Below, one piece after another: positions 15,132-25,786 of a stretch of 64,000 bases of DNA. Every line of letters begins with the position of its first letter. The stretch's first letter is position 1. The DNA is from Zoogloea sp. LCSB751 (GTDB taxonomy: Bacteria; Pseudomonadota; Gammaproteobacteria; Burkholderiales; Rhodocyclaceae). The translations under genes and the position numbers were made by a program. The notes below the pieces were generated by a model. That model worked only from the letters and a program-made list of their open reading frames with translations. It ran no database searches and was not told the DNA's origin. The stretch spans positions 1 to 64,000 of the forward strand of contig NZ_MWUM01000029.1 of assembly GCF_002028455.1 (NCBI RefSeq). The letters are read 5' to 3'.

Positions 15132-16760
15132 ATGCGCATCAATCAGCCTGTTACCCGTTCGGAAACCCTGTTGCCGGACGGCGAGTTCATTTATTCCCGC
15201 ACCGACCTGAAGGGCACGATCACCGAGGCCAATGAGGCCTTCGCCAAGGTCAGCGGCTTTCGCCGCGAGGACATGCTCGGGCAGCCGCACAACATGGTGC
15301 GCCATCCGGACATGCCACCGCAGGCCTTTGACGACATGTGGCGCGACCTGCAGGCCGGGCGCCCGTGGCGTGGGCTGGTGAAGAACCGGCGCAGCGACGG
15401 CGGCTATTACTGGGTCGTCGCCAATGCCTCTCCAGTGCGCGAGCATGGCCGGGTTACCGGCTACCAGTCGATCCGCTCGCGTCCGGCGCTGGACGATGTG
15501 GCTGCGGCTGAAGCAGCCTACAAGCGCATCTCGGACGGCGATACGTCGGTCCGCATCGAGCACGGCCGCGTGGTGCCGGCGCGGGTGTCGCCGTGGGGCA
15601 TGCTGGGCTCCTTTCCGGTGCAGCTGATCGGCGTGGGGTTGGGCTGCCTGCTCGGTAGCCTGCTGATGGTGTCGGGCTTCGCGCCGCTGTTGCCACCCTA
15701 CGTGCTGCAGGGGCTGGGGCTCGTCGGCCTGTTGTGGAGCATCTGGTTCCTGGCTTTGTTCGTGCCGCGTCTGCGGCGGGATCTGGGCGCCACCGCCGAA
15801 CATATCGAACGTTTGCTGACCAGCGGCAACCTGGACCAGCGTTTCAACCTGTCCCGCCGCGACACGGTCGGCCAGATCGGTCGCGGGCTCGACGACTTCG
15901 TTGCGTCGATGCAGGCCACGATCCAGGGCATGGCGGATACCGCGTCGCAGGTCCAGCAGGTGGCTACCCGGGTGGCCCGCGGCGTCGCGGAAAGCGCCAG
16001 CTCGGCCGAGGTACAGGGCGAGGCGACCGCCTCGGCGGCCCAGGGCATCGAGCAGATTTCCCAGTCCATCGGCACCGTCGCCGCGTCGGCGGCGGCAACC
16101 CGCGCGGCGGCGGAGGCGGCCAGCCAGGTGTCGATGCAGGGCGCCAGCCTGTCGGTGCAGGCCAGCGAGACCATCCTGGCGCTGGCCGAAACGGTCACTA
16201 CGTCGGCCCAGCAGGTGGAGTTCCTCGGCACCCAGTCGGCCGAGATTTCCCGCATTTCCGGGGTGATCCGCGAGATTGCCGACCAGACCAACCTGCTCGC
16301 CCTCAATGCGGCCATCGAGGCGGCGCGGGCCGGCGAGCAGGGGCGTGGTTTCGCGGTGGTCGCCGATGAGGTGCGCAAGCTGGCCGAACGTACCGGCCAG
16401 GCGACCCAGGAGATCGGTACGATGATCGGCAGCATCCAGGCCGAAACCGGCAAGGCGGTGGATGGCATGCGTGCCGGTGCGGTGCAGGTGGAGGCGGGGG
16501 TGCGCCTGGTGCAGGACGCCCGCGAAGCCCTGCAGGCCATCCAGACTCAGATGGCGGAAACCCAGGACATGGTGAACGGGATCTCGCGCCTGTCCGAGGA
16601 GCAGCAGGGGGCGGTGGCCCATCTGACCGGCAGCGTCGAGCGCGTGTCGGCGATGACCGACCAGAACCAGGCCGTCATTGGGGTGACCCGTGAGGCAGTG
16701 CAGATCCTCAATCAGGCCGTCGAGCGGATGGAGATTGCGGTAACCCAGTACGCGGTGTAG
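15132..16760 (+). CDS. PAS-domain methyl-accepting chemotaxis protein (Aer-like)
   Basis: A 542-residue energy- or redox-taxis receptor. Residues 1-120 form a PAS domain of the Aer type (MRINQPVTRSETLLPDGEFI, FRREDMLGQPHNMVRHPDMP, SDGGYYWVVANASPV). A hydrophobic hairpin at about 155-215 anchors it in the membrane without a periplasmic domain. A HAMP-like region follows, then the signalling hairpin with EIADQTNLLALNAAIEAARA from about residue 380 and GFAVVADEVRKLAERT. It ends ITQYAV-like (EIAVTQYAV). The ATG at 15132 matches the Aer start. Aer proteins sense redox through FAD in the PAS domain. No che operon is present nearby. Confidence 0.92.
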   Translation: MRINQPVTRSETLLPDGEFIYSRTDLKGTITEANEAFAKVSGFRREDMLGQPHNMVRHPDMPPQAFDDMWRDLQAGRPWRGLVKNRRSDGGYYWVVANASPVREHGRVTGYQSIRSRPALDDVAAAEAAYKRISDGDTSVRIEHGRVVPARVSPWGMLGSFPVQLIGVGLGCLLGSLLMVSGFAPLLPPYVLQGLGLVGLLWSIWFLALFVPRLRRDLGATAEHIERLLTSGNLDQRFNLSRRDTVGQIGRGLDDFVASMQATIQGMADTASQVQQVATRVARGVAESASSAEVQGEATASAAQGIEQISQSIGTVAASAAATRAAAEAASQVSMQGASLSVQASETILALAETVTTSAQQVEFLGTQSAEISRISGVIREIADQTNLLALNAAIEAARAGEQGRGFAVVADEVRKLAERTGQATQEIGTMIGSIQAETGKAVDGMRAGAVQVEAGVRLVQDAREALQAIQTQMAETQDMVNGISRLSEEQQGAVAHLTGSVERVSAMTDQNQAVIGVTREAVQILNQAVERMEIAVTQYAV

Positions 16761-16770
16761 GTGGGGGCCA

Positions 16771-16800
16771 GCCCGGGGGCCGGAATGCCGGCCCCCGGCG
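16771..16800. terminator. Hairpin between the convergent mcp and ppc genes
   Basis: CCCGGGGGCCGG and CCGGCCCCCGG form an 11-12-bp stem around AATG in the 47-base gap between two convergent genes. There is no T run on either side, so it is a weak intrinsic terminator at best. Confidence 0.5.
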
Positions 16801-16807
16801 CCGTGTA

Positions 16808-19570
<2,763 letters not shown>

Positions 19571-19768
19571 CGGGGGCGGAATCCTGTCCTGTCGGTTGCG
19601 GTCGGCGCGGGAGGCGCATCAGGGCCCCATGCTAGAATCCAGACCCGAATGGTCGCCATAGGTGCCTACCCTGATTGCTGCACTGCAGTCAGTGCGCAGC
19701 TTGCCCGTGGGTTCCCGGCTTGTCCATTCCTCCGAACCGCCCATTTACGCCAGCCGAGCCCGAATACC

Positions 19769-20698
19769 GTGAGCGCCTCTACGCCCGACCGCATCGTCAT
19801 CGCCACCCGTGAAAGCCGCCTCGCCCTGTGGCAGGCCGAGCACGTCAAAGCCCGTCTCGAAGCCTTGTACCCGTCCTGCCGCGTCGAATTGCTGGGCATG
19901 ACCACCCGCGGCGACCAGATCCTCGATCGGCCGCTGGCCAAGGTGGGCGGCAAGGGCCTGTTCGTCAAGGAACTGGAAACCGCGCTCCTCGACCGTGCCG
20001 CCGATATCGCGGTGCATTCGATGAAGGACGTGCCGATGACCCTCGCGCCCGAGTTCGCGCTGGTGGCCATCGCCGACCGCGAAGTGCCGCTGGACGCCTT
20101 CGTGTCCAACAAATATGCGAGCCTCGACGACATGCCGCCGGGCGCGGTTGTCGGCACCTCCAGCCTGCGCCGCGAATCCCAGATCCACGCCCAGTACCCG
20201 ATGCTGGCGGTCACCAGCCTGCGCGGCAACCTGGATACCCGCCTGCGCAAGCTCGACGAAGGCCAGTACGACGCGATCATCCTTGCCGCGGCCGGTCTGA
20301 CCCGCCTGGGCCTCGCCAGTCGCATCCGCGCCACGCTGCCGTCCCATGTGTCGCTGCCGGCCGCCGGCCAGGGCGCGCTGGGCATCGAGGCGCTGGCCGA
20401 TCGCCCCGAAGTGGCGGCGTGGATCGCTCCGCTGGCCAATCCCCATTCCGCAGCCTGCGTGCGCGCCGAACGGGCGACCTCGCGGGCGCTGGCCGGCAGT
20501 TGCGAAGTGCCGCTGGGCGCCTATGCCGAGGTGCAGGACGGCCAGCTGTGGTTGCGTGGTTTTGTCGCGCTGCCCGATGGTTCCCGCATCGCCCGTGCCG
20601 AGCGGCGCGGTCCCATCGACCAGCCGGAGGCCCTCGGCCTGGCGCTGGCCGAAGACCTGCGGGCCGACGGTGCCGACGAGATCCTCGCCGGCCTGTAG
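19769..20698 (+). CDS. hemC: Porphobilinogen deaminase (hydroxymethylbilane synthase)
   Basis: Polymerises four porphobilinogen units to hydroxymethylbilane. The protein is 309 residues. The cofactor attachment residue is Cys245 in LAGSCEVPLGAYAE. Other signatures are RIVIATRESRLALWQAEHVK at the N-terminus, VHSMKDVPM and GNLDTRLRKL. The start is a GTG giving (M)SASTPDRIVIATRES; a long in-frame extension upstream belongs to the ppc antisense region and is not coding. hemD follows after 10 bases. Confidence 0.96.
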   Translation: MSASTPDRIVIATRESRLALWQAEHVKARLEALYPSCRVELLGMTTRGDQILDRPLAKVGGKGLFVKELETALLDRAADIAVHSMKDVPMTLAPEFALVAIADREVPLDAFVSNKYASLDDMPPGAVVGTSSLRRESQIHAQYPMLAVTSLRGNLDTRLRKLDEGQYDAIILAAAGLTRLGLASRIRATLPSHVSLPAAGQGALGIEALADRPEVAAWIAPLANPHSAACVRAERATSRALAGSCEVPLGAYAEVQDGQLWLRGFVALPDGSRIARAERRGPIDQPEALGLALAEDLRADGADEILAGL

Positions 20699-20708
20699 TC
20701 ATTCGATC

Positions 20709-21509
20709 ATGGCCGTCGGCCAGCTGCCCCTCGCCGGGCGCTCCATTCTCATCACCCGTCCGGCAGGGCAGGCCGACAGCCTGTGCGCGGCGCTTGCCGC
20801 GCTGGGGGCCGAGCCCCTGCGCTTTCCGCTACTGACGATCTCGCCGGTGGTCGATCCGTCACCCTTGCAGGCGGCGGCCCGGCGCCTCGGCGAGTTCGCG
20901 CTGGTGTTCTTCGTCAGCCCCAACGCGGTGCATTTTGCGCTCGACGCGATGTTGCCGGTGGTTGGCATGTGGCCGGCCGGGGTGGCCATTGCGACGGTCG
21001 GCAAAGGCAGCGAGGCGGCACTGGCGGCGTGCGGTTTTGCCGAGGTGATCGCTCCGACGGACGGTTTCGACAGCGAGGCCGTGCTGGCCCTGCCGGCCTT
21101 CCAGCCCGCCGCGGTGGCGGGCCGCCGGGTGTTGATCCTGCGCGGCGACGGTGGACGCGACCTGCTCGGCGACATGCTGAAGGCCCGCGGCGCCGAGGTC
21201 GAATACCTGACCTGCTATCACCGCAGCGGCCCGGTGGAGGATTCCGCGCCCGTCGTGGCGCGTGCCCGTGCCGGGCACCTTCACGCCTTGACGCTGACCA
21301 GCAGCGAGAGCGTCGGCCACCTGCGCGCATTGCCGGACGCCGCCGCCTTGCTGGATGTCCCGGTTTTCGTGCCCCATCCGCGGATCGCCACGGCGGCGCG
21401 GGAGGCCGGTTTCAACACGGTGATCGCCACCGGAGCCGGCGACCGGGGCCTCATCGATGGCCTTGTTGGCCATTTTTCAGACCGTAAACACACCACCTAT
21501 CCGGGTTAA
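20709..21509 (+). CDS. hemD: Uroporphyrinogen-III synthase
   Basis: Cyclises hydroxymethylbilane to uroporphyrinogen III with inversion of ring D. The protein is 266 residues in two alternating alpha/beta halves. Recognisable elements are GRSILITRPAGQADSLCAAL at the start, FVSPNAVHFAL, ATVGKGSEAAL, RVLILRGDGGRDLL and LTSSESVGHL. The family is poorly conserved, and the call also rests on its position between hemC and hemX. Translation probably starts at the ATG at 20709. Confidence 0.93.
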   Translation: MAVGQLPLAGRSILITRPAGQADSLCAALAALGAEPLRFPLLTISPVVDPSPLQAAARRLGEFALVFFVSPNAVHFALDAMLPVVGMWPAGVAIATVGKGSEAALAACGFAEVIAPTDGFDSEAVLALPAFQPAAVAGRRVLILRGDGGRDLLGDMLKARGAEVEYLTCYHRSGPVEDSAPVVARARAGHLHALTLTSSESVGHLRALPDAAALLDVPVFVPHPRIATAAREAGFNTVIATGAGDRGLIDGLVGHFSDRKHTTYPG

Positions 21510-21519
21510 ACTCGTTTTC

Positions 21520-22617
21520 ATGAGCAGCGAAATTCCGAGCCTTCCCCCTATCGACACCGCCCAGCCGGTGTCGCCGGCGCCCGCTTCGCGGCGCGCTTCC
21601 ACCATCATTGTTGCCGTCGTGGGGCTGGTCCTGCTGGGCTGGCAATGGGCCGACACCCGCAATCGCATCGCCGATCTGCAGGACGAACTGGTCCGTCGCA
21701 CCGCCGACGGCGACAACCTGGCCAAGGAAGGACGTGTCCTTGCCAAGGAAGCCCAGGACCGTCTGCAGGATCTGCAGGGCAAGGTCGGTGCGCTGGAGGC
21801 GCGCCTGAACGACTCCCAGGGCCAGCAGGCGGCGCTGGAAGCCATGTACCAGGATTTCTCACGCACCCGTGACGACCGCGTGCTGGGCGAGGTGGACCAG
21901 GCGGTGGCGATTGCCGTTCAGCAGCTTCAGCTGGCCGGCAACGTGCAGGCGGCGCTGTTCGCGCTGCAGACTGCCGATGCCCGCCTGGGCAACATCGACC
22001 GCCCGCAGTGGCTGCCCTTGCGCAAGGCCCTGACCGGTGACATCGAGACCCTCAAGGCCTTGCCCCAGGTGGATGCCGGTGGGATGGTCCTGAAGCTGGA
22101 AACCCTGATCGGCCGCCTCGACAACCTGCCGCTGGCCTTCGAGGCCAAGCCGAAGGCGGAAGCGTCCAAGGCCAACCATGCCGAGCTTGGCTGGCTGAAG
22201 GGCTTGTGGCTCGATTTCTGGACCGAGTTCAGCCAGCTCGTCCGCATCGAACGTATGGACCGGCCCGATCCGGCGCTGCTGGCGCCGAGCAATGCGGTGT
22301 TCCTGCGGGAAAACCTCAAGCTGCGTCTGCTCAATGCGCGGCTGGCCCTGTTGTCGCGGGACGGCAATTCCTTCCGTGAAGACGTGCGCCTGGCCGCCCA
22401 GTGGCTGGAGCGCTACTTCGACACCCGCAATTCGGCAGTCGAAGCCGCCGCGCAGGATCTGGCCGAACTGCGCAAAGCTCCGGTCGGTGTCGATCTGCCG
22501 ACCCTGCAGGCCAGCCAGTCCGCGCTGCGCAGCCTGATGGCGGTGCCGGATAAGCGCGTCGAGGCCGCCCCGGCCGCCCCGGCCGCGCATGCCGCCAAGC
22601 CGGCCAAGAAGAACTGA
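21520..22617 (+). CDS. hemX: HemX-type membrane protein
   Basis: A 365-residue protein of the HemX family, long annotated as a uroporphyrin-III methyltransferase but lacking a methyltransferase fold. It has a short cytoplasmic N-terminus, one membrane segment at about residues 28-43 (TIIVAVVGLVLLGWQW), then a coiled coil (NRIADLQDELVRR and on to about residue 105) and a large soluble domain containing LLNARLALLSRDGNSFREDV. It starts 10 bases after hemD and precedes hemY, the conserved hemCDXY order. Its biochemical role is unsettled. Confidence 0.9.
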   Translation: MSSEIPSLPPIDTAQPVSPAPASRRASTIIVAVVGLVLLGWQWADTRNRIADLQDELVRRTADGDNLAKEGRVLAKEAQDRLQDLQGKVGALEARLNDSQGQQAALEAMYQDFSRTRDDRVLGEVDQAVAIAVQQLQLAGNVQAALFALQTADARLGNIDRPQWLPLRKALTGDIETLKALPQVDAGGMVLKLETLIGRLDNLPLAFEAKPKAEASKANHAELGWLKGLWLDFWTEFSQLVRIERMDRPDPALLAPSNAVFLRENLKLRLLNARLALLSRDGNSFREDVRLAAQWLERYFDTRNSAVEAAAQDLAELRKAPVGVDLPTLQASQSALRSLMAVPDKRVEAAPAAPAAHAAKPAKKN

Positions 22618-22625
22618 GGTCGGTG

Positions 22626-23801
22626 ATGCGTGGATTGCTGTGGTTGCTCGGCCTGTTCGCCCTTGCCGCCGGTCTCGCGGTAGCCGGCCGGTACAACGAA
22701 GGTTATGCACTGCTGGTGTGGCCGCCGTACCGGGTGCAGATTTCCCTCAACCTGCTGATCCTGCTGCTGCTCGGCGGCTTCGGCATGCTTTACAGCGCGT
22801 CCCGCCTCGTTTCGCGGACGATGGCGCTTCCTGCCGCGGTGCAGCGCTTCCGTGCGCGCAAGAGCAAGGAGCGCGCATCCCAGGCGCTTTATGACGCCAC
22901 CCGGCTGCGTATCGAGGGGCGCTTCGGCCAGTCCCTGAAGCAGGCGACGGCGGCCTACGCAGCCAACGAGTCGCCGGGTCTGGCAGCCCTGATGGCGGCG
23001 CGGGCGGCCCATTCCCTGCGTGATGACGAACGCTATCGCCACTGGCTGGCCAAAGCGGCCGAACACGACGGCGAAGTCCGTGTCGCCCGCCTGATGACCG
23101 AAGCCGAGCTGGCGGTGGAAGGGCGTCGTTTCGACGAGGCCGCAGAGCGCATCGCCGACCTGCAGGCTGGCGGTCAGCGCCATATCGCGGCCTTGCGTCT
23201 GGCTCTGCGTACGGCTCAAGCCGAGGGCAACTGGGTGGAGGCGGTGCGGCTGGTGCGCCAGCTGGTGAAGGTCAAGGCCCTGCGTCCGGACCAGGCCGAA
23301 CCGGTCAAGCGCCGGGCCCATCAGGAAGGCCTGCGCCAGCGCGTTGGCGATGCCCAGGCCTTGCTGGCCTATTGGCAGGGCGTGCCGCGGGATGAGCAGC
23401 GGGATGCGGCGGTGGTCGCCGAATTGGCCCGGGCGCTGATCGCGGCGGGTGACAGCGACAGCGCGCAGAAAGTCATCGAGACCCGTCTGACGGGCGAGTG
23501 GGATTCGACCCTGGCCGGAGTGTACGGCCGTTGCGAAGATGGGGACATCCGCGGCCGCCTAGCCAGGGCCGAGGAGTGGCTCAGGCAGCATCCGCGGGAT
23601 CCGCAGCTGCTGCTGACCCTTGGCCGCCTGTGCGTGCAGTCCCAACTGTGGGGCAAGGCCGAGAGCTACCTGGAGGCCGCGCTGGCCATCGCGCCCGGTT
23701 GGGAGGCGCATGTCGAGCTGGCTCACCTGGCCGAACGCATCGAACGTACCGACGACGCCAACCGGCATTACCGGGCCGCGGCGGAACTGTCGCGCCGCTG
23801 A
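22626..23801 (+). CDS. hemY: HemY-type TPR membrane protein
   Basis: A 391-residue inner-membrane protein of the proteobacterial HemY family (not the Gram-positive protoporphyrinogen oxidase of the same name). Two membrane segments open the protein: LLWLLGLFALAAGLAVAG at residues 4-21 and about 40-62 (LNLLILLLLGGFGMLYS). The HemY_N region follows (RFRARKSKERASQALYDATR), then TPR-like helices with LLTLGRLCVQSQLWGKAESY and YLEAALAIAP. The ATG at 22626 is preferred over the GTG one codon upstream. It closes the hemCDXY run. Confidence 0.9.
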   Translation: MRGLLWLLGLFALAAGLAVAGRYNEGYALLVWPPYRVQISLNLLILLLLGGFGMLYSASRLVSRTMALPAAVQRFRARKSKERASQALYDATRLRIEGRFGQSLKQATAAYAANESPGLAALMAARAAHSLRDDERYRHWLAKAAEHDGEVRVARLMTEAELAVEGRRFDEAAERIADLQAGGQRHIAALRLALRTAQAEGNWVEAVRLVRQLVKVKALRPDQAEPVKRRAHQEGLRQRVGDAQALLAYWQGVPRDEQRDAAVVAELARALIAAGDSDSAQKVIETRLTGEWDSTLAGVYGRCEDGDIRGRLARAEEWLRQHPRDPQLLLTLGRLCVQSQLWGKAESYLEAALAIAPGWEAHVELAHLAERIERTDDANRHYRAAAELSRR

Positions 23802-23853
23802 TACGCCGAGTGGGCCTGTGCTGGCTCCGGCGTTCAGTTGTGGAACCCCCGTG

Positions 23854-23886
23854 CCCAGTCGGGTGAATTCATTCGCCTCGACTGGG
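23854..23886. repeat. REP-like palindrome with GCGAAT core
   Basis: A 33-base imperfect palindrome. CCCAGTCG and CGACTGGG form the outer arms and GGTGAAT-TC-ATTCGCC the core. It lies 52 bases after hemY. The core is shared with the elements at 11801-11866 and 59815-59840. Confidence 0.6.
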
Positions 23887-23959
23887 AATTTATCCGGCGT
23901 GCGGCGAACTTGTCACCGGCATGGCCTTTCAAATCTGCCGGATACCGTTAGAATTTTTG

Positions 23960-23988
23960 CATCTCTCCCGACTACCGTGGGAGAGATG
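23960..23988. repeat. Perfect inverted repeat upstream of the ahpC promoter
   Basis: CATCTCTCCC (23960-23969) and GGGAGAGATG (23979-23988) are perfect 10-bp arms around 9 bases. No T run follows, so it does not look like a terminator. It could be an operator or part of a leader. Confidence 0.5.
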
Positions 23989-23994
23989 TACTCG

Positions 23995-24031
23995 ATAGTT
24001 TTTCTCAATTCAGATTATTTCTCTAATCAAT
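23995..24031 (+). promoter_or_regulatory. OxyR-like operator upstream of ahpC
   Basis: Four tetranucleotides are spaced exactly as in the OxyR consensus ATAG-N7-CTAT-N7-ATAG-N7-CTAT. Here they read ATAG (23995), CAAT (24006), ATTT (24017) and CAAT (24028), each 11 bases apart. The first element is perfect and the others match 2-3 of 4 positions. The site ends directly at the -35 element, the usual location for OxyR activation. Confidence 0.55.
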
Positions 24032-24060
24032 TTGAGCGATAGCGCTCTCGGGCCTATCAT
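24032..24060 (+). promoter_or_regulatory. ahpC sigma70 promoter
   Basis: TTGAGC (24032-24037) and TATCAT (24055-24060) are separated by 17 bases, with the ATG 40 bases further on. The -35 element abuts the OxyR-like site. Confidence 0.65.
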
Positions 24061-24099
24061 GTGATCTCCAGAATTCATCAACCCGTGAAGGAAACAGCT

Positions 24100-24663
24100 A
24101 TGTCCCTGATCAATACCGAAATCAAGCCGTTCAAGGCTACCGCTTTCAGCAATGGCAAGTTCGTTCCGGTTTCCGACGCCGACCTGAAGGGCAAGTGGTC
24201 CGTCGTTTTCTTCTACCCGGCTGACTTCACCTTCGTCTGCCCGACCGAGCTGGGCGACCTGGCTGATGTGTACCCCGAATTCCAGAAGCTGGGCGTTGAG
24301 GTGTACTCCGTGTCCACCGACACCCACTTCACCCACAAGGCCTGGGCTGACGCGTCCGACACCATCAAGAAGATCAACTACCCGATGGTTGGCGACCCCA
24401 CCCAGACCATCAGCCGCAACTTCGAAGTGCTGATCGAAGAAGAAGGCCTGGCCCTGCGCGGCACCTTCGTGATCAATCCGGAAGGCGTGATCAAGGTCGC
24501 CGAGATCCACGATCTGGGCATCGGCCGTGACGCCAAGGAACTGCTGCGCAAGGTGCAGGCTGCCCAGTACGTGGCTTCCCACCCGGGCGAAGTGTGCCCC
24601 GCCAAGTGGACCCCGGGCGAAGCGACCCTGTCCCCGTCCCTGGACCTGGTCGGCAAGATCTAA
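24100..24663 (+). CDS. ahpC: Alkyl hydroperoxide reductase subunit C (2-Cys peroxiredoxin)
   Basis: A 187-residue typical 2-Cys peroxiredoxin that reduces H2O2 and organic hydroperoxides. Peroxidatic Cys47 sits in FYPADFTFVCPTELGDL and resolving Cys166 in GEVCPAKWTPG. MSLINTEIKPFKATAF is the standard AhpC N-terminus, and GAAGGAAA before the ATG at 24100 supports the start. Unusually for a GC-rich genome, its codon choice is very even, as expected of a highly expressed gene. No ahpF lies beside it, so the reductant must come from elsewhere. An OxyR-like operator and promoter precede it and a strong terminator follows. Confidence 0.97.
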   Translation: MSLINTEIKPFKATAFSNGKFVPVSDADLKGKWSVVFFYPADFTFVCPTELGDLADVYPEFQKLGVEVYSVSTDTHFTHKAWADASDTIKKINYPMVGDPTQTISRNFEVLIEEEGLALRGTFVINPEGVIKVAEIHDLGIGRDAKELLRKVQAAQYVASHPGEVCPAKWTPGEATLSPSLDLVGKI

Positions 24664-24696
24664 TTCGCCGCTAGCCGGTTTCGGCAAGCTGCTCCG

Positions 24697-24736
24697 CAAC
24701 GCCCGAACGTCCTTGTGACGTTCGGGCGTTGTTGTA
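24697..24736 (+). terminator. ahpC terminator
   Basis: CAACGCCCGAACGTC (24697-24711) pairs perfectly with 24717-24731 around CTTGT, a 15-bp stem followed by TTGTAT. Confidence 0.85.
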
Positions 24737-24750
24737 TCTGGAGTGCCAAT

Positions 24751-24784
24751 AAAAAACCGCCGGATTTGGCCCGGCGGTTTTTCT
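24751..24784. terminator. Terminator for hemF (bidirectional)
   Basis: AAAAAACCGCCGG and CCGGCGGTTTTTC flank a short loop. The A run on the left becomes a U run for the leftward hemF transcript, which ends at 24798. It can also back up the ahpC terminator. Confidence 0.85.
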
Positions 24785-24797
24785 GTCTTTCAATCGA

Positions 24798-25706
24798 TCA
24801 GGCCCAGTCGCGGGGCACGAGGAAGTCCGTGTAGAGCTTCTCCTCCGCGCTGCCGGCTTCCGGATGCCAGTCATAGCGCCACTTCACGATCGGCGGCATG
24901 GACATCAGGATGGACTCGGTGCGGCCGCCGGACTGCAGGCCGAACAGGGTGCCCCGGTCGAAGACCAGGTTGAACTCCACGTAGCGGCCGCGGCGGTAGG
25001 CCTGGAAGTCCCGTTCGCGCTCGCCGTAGGGCGTGTCGCGGCGGCGTTCGACGACCGGCAGGTAGGCCGGCAGGAAGGCGTCGCCGACGCTGCGGGTCAT
25101 CGCGAAGGCCGCATCGAAATCCACCTTGCCGTCGGCGCCGTGGTCGTCGAAGAACAGGCCGCCGACGCCGCGCGGCTCGTTGCGGTGCTTCAGGAAGAAG
25201 TAGCGGTCGCACCAGTCCTTCAGGCGTTGGTACTCGTCCTTGCCCCACGGTAGCACGGAGGCCTTGCAGGTGGCGTGGAAGTGGCGGACGTCTTCCTCGA
25301 AGGGGTAGTAGGGGGTCAGGTCCATGCCGCCGCCGAACCACCACACGTCATCCTTGCCCGGCGCTGAGGCGATGAAGAAGCGCACGTTCATGTGCACGGT
25401 CGGGCAGTACGGGTTGCGCGGATGCAGGACCAGGGACACACCCATCGCCTCGTAGCTGCGGCCGGCCAGTTCGGGGCGTGCGGCGGTGGCGGACGGAGGC
25501 AGGCCTTCGCCCATCACATGGGAGAAGTTGCAGCCGCCGCGCTCGAAGAAGTTGCCTTCTTCGATCAGTCGAGTGAGGCCACCGCCACCGGCCGGGCGCT
25601 CCCAGCTGTCGGTGACGAAGGGCTTGCCGTCGAAGCTTTCGAGGGCGCTGACGATGCGTGCCTGCAGGTCGAGGAGGTAGGCCTTGACGGCATTGCGGTC
25701 GGGCAT
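24798..25706 (-). CDS. hemF: Oxygen-dependent coproporphyrinogen-III oxidase
   Basis: Oxidative decarboxylation of coproporphyrinogen III to protoporphyrinogen IX using O2. The protein is 302 residues, the usual length. Signatures include GGGLTRLIEEGNFFERGGCN, HPRNPYCPTVHMNVRF, DLTPYYPFEEDVRHFH and the C-terminal PPIVKWRYDWHPEAGSAEEK. The ATG at 25706 (MPDRNAVKAYLLDLQ) is chosen because GGAAAG lies 8-13 bases upstream; a TTG seven codons earlier is the alternative. An intrinsic terminator ends only about 22 bases before this start, so hemF is probably separated from the upstream purine operon. Confidence 0.96.
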   Translation of the reverse strand: MPDRNAVKAYLLDLQARIVSALESFDGKPFVTDSWERPAGGGGLTRLIEEGNFFERGGCNFSHVMGEGLPPSATAARPELAGRSYEAMGVSLVLHPRNPYCPTVHMNVRFFIASAPGKDDVWWFGGGMDLTPYYPFEEDVRHFHATCKASVLPWGKDEYQRLKDWCDRYFFLKHRNEPRGVGGLFFDDHGADGKVDFDAAFAMTRSVGDAFLPAYLPVVERRRDTPYGERERDFQAYRRGRYVEFNLVFDRGTLFGLQSGGRTESILMSMPPIVKWRYDWHPEAGSAEEKLYTDFLVPRDWA

Positions 25707-25728
25707 GGGTGTCTTTCCGATGGACAAG

Positions 25729-25755
25729 AAAAAGGCCGGCTGCGAAGAGCCGGCC
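25729..25755 (-). terminator. Intrinsic terminator between purD and hemF
   Basis: On the minus strand GGCCGGCT and AGCCGGCC form an 8-bp stem around six bases, followed by TTTTTCTTG. It ends the dusB-fis-purH-purD transcript immediately before hemF. Confidence 0.8.
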
Positions 25756-25786
25756 AGGATTCAACAGGGGCCGGTTACGGCCGGCG

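Noticed and set aside
21520..22617. Annotation of hemX as a uroporphyrinogen-III methyltransferase enzyme.
   Set aside because: It has one membrane helix and a coiled coil but none of the SAM-binding motifs of CobA/CysG-type methyltransferases.
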